From positions 9,140 to 25,078 of the forward strand of contig DDST01000056.1 in NCBI GenBank assembly GCA_002343485.1: a stretch of 15,939 nucleotides of DNA. The letters are read 5' to 3'. Shown here in pieces: positions 8,130-13,950 of the stretch. The stretch comes from Proteobacteria bacterium UBA2383. GTDB lineage: Bacteria > Pseudomonadota > Gammaproteobacteria > Competibacterales > Competibacteraceae. A model generated the notes under the pieces. The model did no database searches. It was not told where the DNA came from and worked only from the letters and a program-made list of their open reading frames with translations. The translations under genes were made by a program, and so were the position numbers. Numbering within the stretch: the stretch's first letter is position 1; every line of letters starts with the position of its first letter.

Positions 8130-9401
8130 TCACCGGATATGCTGTCGCTCTTGACCTAGCATCTCCCGGGTGACCAGTACGACACCCTGCTCCGTTCGAT
8201 AAAAGTGCCGGCTATCCTCTTCGGCATCCTCGCCAATTACTGTACCTGGGGGGATAACGCAAGCCCGGTCAATAATGACCTTACGTAGTCGACAGTAGCG
8301 GCCGATGTCGACATCAGGTAACACGACAGCATCACGCAAGTGGACGTAAGAATGGACCAATACCCGGGGAAACAGCAATGAATGATTTACATAACCGCCT
8401 GACACAATGCAGCCATCTGCCACCATTGAATCTACGGCCATTCCTCGTCGTCCGTCATCATCAAACACAAATTTTGCAGGAGGCGCTTGGTCCTGATAGG
8501 TCCAGATTGGCCAATTTTGATCATACAGATTAAGATCTGGATCAATATCGACCATCTCCATGTTGGCTTCCCAAAATGCATCAACGGTTCCCACGTCGCG
8601 CCAATAGCTTTGAGTTTTGGTCTGCACGTCACGAAAGGGATAGGCGACTACCCGGTAATGATCAAGGAGATTAGGAAGAATATCTTTGCTGAAATCGTGG
8701 CTGGAATTGGGATCTTCAGCATCTTCTAGGAGTCTCTGATAAAGAAAATGGGTATTAAATATATAGATTCCCATAGAGACTAGCGTAGTATTCTCCTGGC
8801 CTGGTAATCCCGTTGGATGTTCCGGCTTTTCTTCGAATTTGATGATTTGATCCCGGTCATTGACTGTGATAACTCCGAACTCACGGGCGCGTTCGCGGGG
8901 CACTTCAATGCTGCCTACTGTAACATCTGCATCTTTTTCAACGTGATGGGCTAACATTGGCCCATAGTCCATCTTGTAAATGTGATCGCCAGCCAGAATA
9001 AGCACAAACTCTGGTATATGATTTCTAATAATATCAAGATTTTGATAAACTGCATCAGCAGTACCTTTGTACCATGATGCCTCGTCAATCCGCTGTTGGG
9101 CTGGTAATAACTCAACGAACTCACCAAACTCACCTCGGAGGAACCCCCAACCGCGTTGGATGTGCTGAATTAGAGAATGTGCCTTGTATTGGGTAAGGAT
9201 GCAGACTCGTCTAATTCCTGAGTTAATACAATTTGATAAAGGGAAATCAATGATTCGGTACTTGCCGCCGAAGGGCGTTGCGGGTTTTGCGCGCCATAAG
9301 GTTAGATGCTTGAGCCGGTTGCCGCGACCCCCTGCTAAAACCAAGGCTAGCGTTTCTCGAGTCAAGCGGCTAACAAAACGTGAAGTCATGGTGTCGCTCA
9401 T
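8130..9401 (-). CDS. glgC: Glucose-1-phosphate adenylyltransferase (ADP-glucose pyrophosphorylase)
   Basis: It makes ADP-glucose from ATP and glucose-1-phosphate, the committed and regulated step of glycogen synthesis. The 423 residues compare with 431 in E. coli. The nucleotide-binding loop LAGGRGNRLK is at 22-31, followed by RIIDFPLSNCINSGIRR, WYKGTADAVYQN, LAGDHIYKMDY, the sugar-phosphate FEEKP motif, SSHDFSKDILP and YWRDVGT. The C-terminal third (CIVSGGYVNHSLLF through CVIPPGTVIGED) is the left-handed beta-helix. The position of E. coli Lys39, the labelled activator-site lysine, is Trp36 here. The ATG at 9401 has GAGGG upstream on its strand; an in-frame ATG four codons later (MTSRF) is an alternative. 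It is divergent from glgB and leads into malQ. Confidence 0.97.
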   Translation of the reverse strand: MSDTMTSRFVSRLTRETLALVLAGGRGNRLKHLTLWRAKPATPFGGKYRIIDFPLSNCINSGIRRVCILTQYKAHSLIQHIQRGWGFLRGEFGEFVELLPAQQRIDEASWYKGTADAVYQNLDIIRNHIPEFVLILAGDHIYKMDYGPMLAHHVEKDADVTVGSIEVPRERAREFGVITVNDRDQIIKFEEKPEHPTGLPGQENTTLVSMGIYIFNTHFLYQRLLEDAEDPNSSHDFSKDILPNLLDHYRVVAYPFRDVQTKTQSYWRDVGTVDAFWEANMEMVDIDPDLNLYDQNWPIWTYQDQAPPAKFVFDDDGRRGMAVDSMVADGCIVSGGYVNHSLLFPRVLVHSYVHLRDAVVLPDVDIGRYCRLRKVIIDRACVIPPGTVIGEDAEEDSRHFYRTEQGVVLVTREMLGQERQHIR

Positions 9402-9617
9402 GCGTTTGATTTCCCTCTTTGGTATGCTTTCTTAAACATCGGGCTTGGATGGGGGATGAAGTGTAGAAGGTAAATGAACACGGTTGTTTTGAGTGGGATA
9501 ATATGAATCTGCTCGTGTTTTAGTATAGTAGTTGGTTCTAAACTTGATTTTTTATAACTTACGGAACCCATTTCTAATGGGTTAGTGATTGGGCGAATGG
9601 AATAACCGGTCTTCCCG
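9402..9617. promoter_or_regulatory. Divergent intergenic region between glgC and glgB
   Basis: This 216-base AT-rich spacer must hold the outward promoters of glgC-malQ and of glgB. Sequences resembling -10 boxes occur (TATAGT at 9524-9529, TATAAC at 9553-9558), but none has a well-spaced good -35, so no promoter is called with confidence. The palindrome at 9565-9583 is the only clear symmetric site. No open reading frame worth calling was found. Confidence 0.5.
9565..9583. promoter_or_regulatory. Perfect palindrome upstream of glgB
   Basis: AACCCATT, loop TCT, AATGGGTT: an 8-base perfect inverted repeat ending 34 bases before the glgB ATG. No T-run follows, so it is not a terminator. It could be an operator half-site pair or a small hairpin in the glgB leader. 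The regulator is unknown. Confidence 0.45.
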
Positions 9618-11846
9618 ATGACGGATTCTAGCGACAGCGAATTTAGTTTTAATTTGGTTCAAACCGTTACTGACTCTATGGTTGGTGATGCGATCCTATT
9701 GCAGGAAGGTCGTCATCCTGATCCCTTTGCGGTGCTTGGCCGTCACGGTTGCGGTGGTCAGGTCATCGTTCGTTCATTTATACCGGGGGCTGTACAGGTC
9801 TGGTTGACTGATGTGTATCAGCCGTTGCAGCGGTTGGCGGATACTGATTTATTTGAGTGGCAGGGTACAAGCGAACAGTTGCCTCTGCACTATCGGTTGG
9901 CTTGGGTGGATGCTGAGGGTTGTAAACAGGTTGAGTATGACCCCTATAGTTTTAAGCTGCAACTAAGTCTTTATGACCTGCACCTGTTTAATGAAGGCCG
10001 TCATCTGCATGCCTATCGGGTGATGGGCGCTCATTCGCGTCAAGTTGATAATATTGACGGTGTCCTGTTTTCTGTTTGGGCGCCGAATGCTGAGCGGGTG
10101 AGCGTTATTGGTGATTTCAATCGCTGGGATGGAAGACGCCATCCCATGCGTCGGCGTGGCGCTGTCTGGGAGTTATTTATTCCGGGAGTTCTGTTTGGTA
10201 CGCGTTATCTGTTTGAGCTTCGGGCGTTGGAAGCCGGTGAATTGTTATGCAAAAGTGATCCTTATGGTTGCTTTTTTGAGCGGCGGCCGGCTATAGCCTC
10301 AATCGTTGTTGATAATAAAGCGTATGCTTGGCGTGATGGAGCCTGGATGGTGCAGCGGCGGCGCTTTAAACCTGATCAGGAGCCTGTATCTGTTTATGAA
10401 GTGCATCTTGGTTCCTGGCAACGAGATGTGCAAGGTAATTATTTGAGCTATGGGGACTTAGCACGGCGATTAGTTGCCTATGCCAGCTCGCTGGGTTTTA
10501 CTCATATTGAGTTGATGCCAATTACTGAGCATCCGCTAGATGCATCCTGGGGTTATCAGCCAACGGGTTATTTTGCACCGACCAGCCGGTATGGAACGGT
10601 CGACGATTTTCGTGAGTTTGTTGATTATTGCCACCAGGCGGGTATTGGTGTAATTCTTGACTGGGTCCCAGGGCATTTTCCAAAGGATGATCATGGCTTA
10701 GCGCGCTTTGATAGTACTTATCTCTATGAATACCCAGACCCTGCCCGCCGTGAGCATCGCGGCTGGGGAACGCTTGTCTTTAATTACGGCAGGAATCAGG
10801 TAAAGAACTTCCTGTTGGCTAGCGCTTGTTTCTGGCTAGAAGAATGTCACTTGGATGGTCTGCGGGTAGATGCTGTGGCTTCGATGCTCTACTTGGACTA
10901 TGCCCGGGATTCGGGTGAGTGGGTGCCTAATCCATTTGGTGGTAATGAGAATCTTGAAGCAATTGCTTTTCTGCGAGAACTAAATGAGGTAATTCACCGG
11001 CGTTACCCTGGCGTCCTAATCATTGCTGAGGAATCAACTGCTTGGCCGCTGGTAACTCGTCCGTCTTGGATGGGTGGTTTAGGGTTTGGTATGAAGTGGA
11101 ATATGGGTTGGATGCACGATACCTTAGAGTATTTCTCGCTTGATCCTGCCTTACGCCGTTGTCATCATGAGTTACTAACCTTTGGTTTACTCTATGTATT
11201 TACTGAGAATTTTATGCTTCCCTTGTCTCATGATGAGGTGGTTCATGGTAAGGGATCGCTGATGGCTCGAATGGCAGGCGATTATCACCAGCGTTTTGCT
11301 AATTTGCGGTTGCTTTATCTGTATATGTGGACCTATCCAGGTAAGAAGTTTTTATTTATGGGTAATGAGTTTGGGCAGAAATGTGAGTGGGATCATGCGA
11401 GTACTCTTGATTGGGCATTGCTGCTCTTGCCAGAGCACTATGGTCTTCAATGTTTGATTCGTGATCTAAATCATCTTTATCGGTCGCTTCCGGATTTGTA
11501 TAGTCAAGAATTTGTTCAGGAAGGGTTTGAGTGGTTGGATTGCCATGATACTGCTCATTCAGTTGTGGTCTATCTACGCCGTAGTGGTGAAGTGAACCGG
11601 GTGGTATTGGTAGTTCTCAATTTTGCGGCAGTGGCGCGGTCTAGTTATCGTGTAGGAGTGCCCTATCCTGGATTGTATCGAGAATCTCTAAATTCTGATG
11701 CTGTGTGTTATGCGGGTGGTGGTAGGAAAAACGATGAGATGCAAGCATGCGCGATTCCGCATATGGGGCAATCTTTTTCGATATTGGTTGATTTGCCACC
11801 GCTGGCGGGATTGGTATTGACTCCCTGTGTGTTAAGTGGGATGTGA
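9618..11846 (+). CDS. glgB: 1,4-alpha-glucan branching enzyme (GH13)
   Basis: It cuts alpha-1,4 chains and reattaches them by alpha-1,6 bonds, branching glycogen. The 742-residue protein has the long proteobacterial layout: an N-terminal N1 domain (LLQEGRHPDPFAVLGRH), the CBM48-type N2 domain (VLFSVWAPNAERVSVIGDFNRWDGR), the GH13 barrel, and a C-terminal beta domain. Catalytic residues are Asp418 (GLRVDAVASMLY), Glu471 (IIAEESTAWP) and Asp539 (LSHDEVVHGKG). Their spacing of 53 and 68 equals that of E. coli Asp405, Glu458 and Asp526. No strong ribosome site precedes the ATG at 9618. Codon use is T-rich at third positions, unlike gltB. It reads divergently from glgC and runs into cysB 13 bases later. 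Confidence 0.97.
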   Translation: MTDSSDSEFSFNLVQTVTDSMVGDAILLQEGRHPDPFAVLGRHGCGGQVIVRSFIPGAVQVWLTDVYQPLQRLADTDLFEWQGTSEQLPLHYRLAWVDAEGCKQVEYDPYSFKLQLSLYDLHLFNEGRHLHAYRVMGAHSRQVDNIDGVLFSVWAPNAERVSVIGDFNRWDGRRHPMRRRGAVWELFIPGVLFGTRYLFELRALEAGELLCKSDPYGCFFERRPAIASIVVDNKAYAWRDGAWMVQRRRFKPDQEPVSVYEVHLGSWQRDVQGNYLSYGDLARRLVAYASSLGFTHIELMPITEHPLDASWGYQPTGYFAPTSRYGTVDDFREFVDYCHQAGIGVILDWVPGHFPKDDHGLARFDSTYLYEYPDPARREHRGWGTLVFNYGRNQVKNFLLASACFWLEECHLDGLRVDAVASMLYLDYARDSGEWVPNPFGGNENLEAIAFLRELNEVIHRRYPGVLIIAEESTAWPLVTRPSWMGGLGFGMKWNMGWMHDTLEYFSLDPALRRCHHELLTFGLLYVFTENFMLPLSHDEVVHGKGSLMARMAGDYHQRFANLRLLYLYMWTYPGKKFLFMGNEFGQKCEWDHASTLDWALLLLPEHYGLQCLIRDLNHLYRSLPDLYSQEFVQEGFEWLDCHDTAHSVVVYLRRSGEVNRVVLVVLNFAAVARSSYRVGVPYPGLYRESLNSDAVCYAGGGRKNDEMQACAIPHMGQSFSILVDLPPLAGLVLTPCVLSGM

Positions 11847-11859
11847 GGGGGGTTGTGAG

Positions 11860-12834
11860 GTGAAGTTGCAGCAACTGCGCTATTTGATAGCGATCGTTCG
11901 TAATCATTTGAATATTTCTGCTGCTGCTGAGAGCTTGTATACCTCTCAACCGGGTATTAGTAAGCAGTTGCGTTTGTTGGAGGAAGAGCTGGGAGTTGAA
12001 TTATTTAGTCGGAATGGTAAGCACTTAACTGAAGTTACCCCTGTAGGTCAGCAGATTATTGCAAAGGCTGGGAAGATCTTGCAAGAGGTGAATAATATTC
12101 AAATTGTTGCTGAAGAATACCGTGATGACCGGCGCGGTAATCTATCGATAGCTACGACGCATACTCAGGCGCGATATGCGTTGCCTCCAGTTGTAAAAAT
12201 GTTTCGAGAGCGTTATCCAGCAGTGACTTTGCAGGTTCATCAAGGTTCGCCAGCTCAAATTGCTGAGTTAGTCCGGTCCGGTGAGGTGGATTTTGCTATT
12301 GCGACTGAGTTGATGGAGTTGTTTGAAGATTTGGTAATGATGCCTTGCTATAGTTGGCGGCGCTGTGTGCTGGTTCCTCAAGGGCATCCGTTGACTGGAG
12401 TTGAGCATTTGACTTTGCAGGACGTAGCTCAATATCCATTAGTGACGTATGTGTTTGGATTTACAGGCCGTTCGCAGTTGGATGAGGCATTCCGTGCGGC
12501 TCAATTGAAGCCGCAGGTGGTGTTTACTGCAACTGATGCGGATGTAATTAAGACCTATGTGCGTTTGGGTATGGGGGTAGGAATTTTGGCGTGTATGGCT
12601 TATGACGCTTGTTCTGATCAAGGTTTGGTGCGGCTGGAAGCTGGGCATTTATTTGCGACGAATGTGACTCGGATTGGTTTCAGGCGCGGTACATTCCTTC
12701 GTTGCTACATGTATGATTTTATTGAGTTTTTCTCTCCACATTTAACGCGTGACCGGGTCTCTCTGGTGGAGAATGCACAGACGATTGATGAGGTTGACGG
12801 GTTATTTGCTGACGTGGAGTTGCCTCTATGGTAG
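11860..12834 (+). CDS. cysB: CysB-family LysR-type transcription regulator
   Basis: CysB and its close relative Cbl control sulfate and sulfonate assimilation, sensing acetylserines or sulfur compounds. A GTG start at 11860 is chosen over the upstream in-frame GTG at 11836, because it gives MKLQQLRYL, the family's usual N-terminus, exactly 324 residues as in E. coli CysB, and has a GAGGGGGG stretch (11845-11852) as ribosome site. The winged-helix region covers about 1-60 (AAAESLYTSQPGISKQLRLLEEELG). The inducer-pocket motif ATTHTQARYALP holds Thr100, Thr102 and Gln103. YPLVTYVFGFTGRSQLD and FTATDADVIKTYVRLGMGVG are also strongly CysB-like. It starts 13 bases after the glgB stop, so read-through or coupling from glgB is likely. 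Cbl cannot be fully excluded. Confidence 0.93.
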   Translation: MKLQQLRYLIAIVRNHLNISAAAESLYTSQPGISKQLRLLEEELGVELFSRNGKHLTEVTPVGQQIIAKAGKILQEVNNIQIVAEEYRDDRRGNLSIATTHTQARYALPPVVKMFRERYPAVTLQVHQGSPAQIAELVRSGEVDFAIATELMELFEDLVMMPCYSWRRCVLVPQGHPLTGVEHLTLQDVAQYPLVTYVFGFTGRSQLDEAFRAAQLKPQVVFTATDADVIKTYVRLGMGVGILACMAYDACSDQGLVRLEAGHLFATNVTRIGFRRGTFLRCYMYDFIEFFSPHLTRDRVSLVENAQTIDEVDGLFADVELPLW

Positions 12835-12847
12835 GTGAAGGTTTGTT

Positions 12848-12862
12848 GATGTTGGTATTAAT
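12848..12862 (+). repeat. 15-base repeat, copy 1 (candidate Ter-like or promoter element)
   Basis: GATGTTGGTATTAAT, in the 56-base gap between cysB and the Tus-like gene. It is repeated 18 bases on at 12866-12880 with 12 of 15 identical. Its ATGTTGGTATTAAT agrees with the E. coli Ter core ATGTTGTAACTAAA at 10 of 14 positions, but lacks the C that Tus captures in the locked complex. TGGTATTAA could equally serve as an extended -10 promoter element. Confidence 0.4.
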
Positions 12863-12865
12863 TTA

Positions 12866-12880
12866 GATGATGGTATAAAA
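12866..12880 (+). repeat. 15-base repeat, copy 2
   Basis: GATGATGGTATAAAA, immediately before the ribosome site of the Tus-like gene and in tandem with copy 1. A truncated third unit, GGTATTAAT, follows at 12884-12892 and overlaps the start codon. Its last 12 bases recur exactly at 13779-13790. Confidence 0.4.
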
Positions 12881-12885
12881 GGAGG
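12879..12885 (+). promoter_or_regulatory. Strong ribosome binding site of the Tus-like gene
   Basis: AAGGAGG, with five bases between it and the ATG at 12891. This near-perfect Shine-Dalgarno is the best in the window and fixes the start. It contrasts with the weak sites before gltD, thiM and glgB, and implies independent, efficient translation. Confidence 0.8.
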
Positions 12886-12890
12886 TATTA

Positions 12891-13802
12891 ATGTCTAACT
12901 CATTATCAATCTTACGTGTCACTCTAGTGGAGAGCTTCAAGGAATTGCTTGCGCGCTTAGATACATTTTGTGCAATGGTGCGGCACGACACCCTATTACC
13001 TGTCTGGGTTTCCCGTAATGAAATAGAATTGCAGGAAAATCTTGATATGCGTAGCAAAGCCATTCAATTGTATCGCGCGCTATGGTATGAAGAGAATCAG
13101 GATGGCCGGGAAACGCTCACTTGTGCAGGGATTGTTGGCGCTGGAACGAAAACTCTAGAAACGGCACATCGTTGTAATAACGCTAAGGATGCTTTCAAAT
13201 CCGCTGTGCTAGCCTTGAAGACGCTGGAGCGCTCGGAGGCAACGGCAGCACTGGCTGATCTTCAGCATCGCCAAGAATCCGTTGCGGCGGCGATGCGGCA
13301 TATGGGCGCCGCACGCCTGAATCTTAAGCAGGCCTACCGGCATATCCCCCTGCTCGATCAACGCCCTTTAAAAATTGGCTTCACCTGGTCCAGGCAAGGC
13401 CGGGTAATTCAACGTACCAGCGTAGCCGCTGCCCGGCGATTGTTGGAACAGCGGACCGAAACGCCGCAAACTCTTTTAGAGTTAAAACGATTGGCGGAAA
13501 TTCCGGATGATGAGATCCTGGCTCGGGTTCGCAGTGTCTGCCCGCATCTACGCGCTAATATTGTCTCCGCTGCACCTGAAGGCCCGGGCATCCAGCGGCG
13601 ATTGATGCAAACACCTTTACCGGTCTTAATCCCTTTACAACCAGGTGAACACCTGCCCGACTTCGTGCCAGTCACCCCAGAACCGCTAGATATTCCCCGG
13701 CTACGGCGTGCGGATGTGCGGATTGAGGATGAGTCTTTTTTACCATCGGTTCGTATTCATCGCTATCGTTCTTCAGTAGATGGTATAAAAACATCACTAT
13801 AA
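12891..13802 (+). CDS. tus: Tus-like DNA replication terminus site-binding protein
   Basis: Tus binds Ter sites and blocks the replicative helicase from one side, trapping forks in the terminus. This 303-residue protein (E. coli Tus: 309) shows matching blocks in the same order when compared by eye with remembered E. coli Tus. An N-terminal helix region ([25 protein letters not shown]) fits [51 protein letters not shown] (about 143-164) fits [41 protein letters not shown] fits TPLIALINRDNGAGVPDV. A C-terminal LPSVRIHRY fits IIPRLHLYV. It is rich in Arg and Lys and has no signal peptide or membrane segment. In this alignment the E. coli cytosine-pocket residues Phe140 and His144 and DNA-contact Arg198 are not conserved. 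GC content is higher than in cysB just upstream. The assignment rests on pattern and length, not a search; a divergent DNA-binding protein of unknown role is the alternative. Confidence 0.72.
   Translation: [303 protein letters not shown]
13776..13790 (+). repeat. 15-base repeat, copy 3, inside the 3' end of the Tus-like gene
   Basis: GTAGATGGTATAAAA, 13 of 15 identical to copy 2 and in the same orientation, overlapping the last codons of the Tus-like gene. TGGTATAAA here would be a reasonable extended -10 for glgX, with a start about 150 bases before its ATG. It may instead be a second protein-binding site. Confidence 0.35.
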
Positions 13803-13854
13803 GCCGCCACCAATATCGGACAGCCGCAGCTCGTAAAATGTCATAAAATTAAGT

Positions 13855-13895
13855 GAGCTTCTTTCAAGCTCCTACAAAGCAGCTCTCAAGGCTGC
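13855..13895 (+). other. Two tandem small hairpins in the glgX leader
   Basis: GAGCTT/AAGCTC (13855-13860 and 13866-13871, loop CTTTC) and GCAGC/GCTGC (13879-13883 and 13891-13895, 7-base loop) follow the Tus-like stop. Neither has a T-run directly behind it, so termination is doubtful. An AT-rich stretch (about 13900-13930) follows and may contain a glgX promoter, though no clean -35/-10 pair is seen. The glgX ribosome site GGAGG is at 13940-13944. Confidence 0.35.
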
Positions 13896-13950
13896 ACTTC
13901 ATTATCTATTTATATTTTAATAATTTATCTGAGTTACTGGAGGTTCCATC

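Noticed and set aside
11836..11859. Upstream in-frame GTG that would extend cysB by 8 residues
   Set aside because: The extension overlaps the end of glgB, adds an unusual Cys/Gly-rich leader, and the GTG at 11860 gives the canonical MKLQQLRY start with a good ribosome site.
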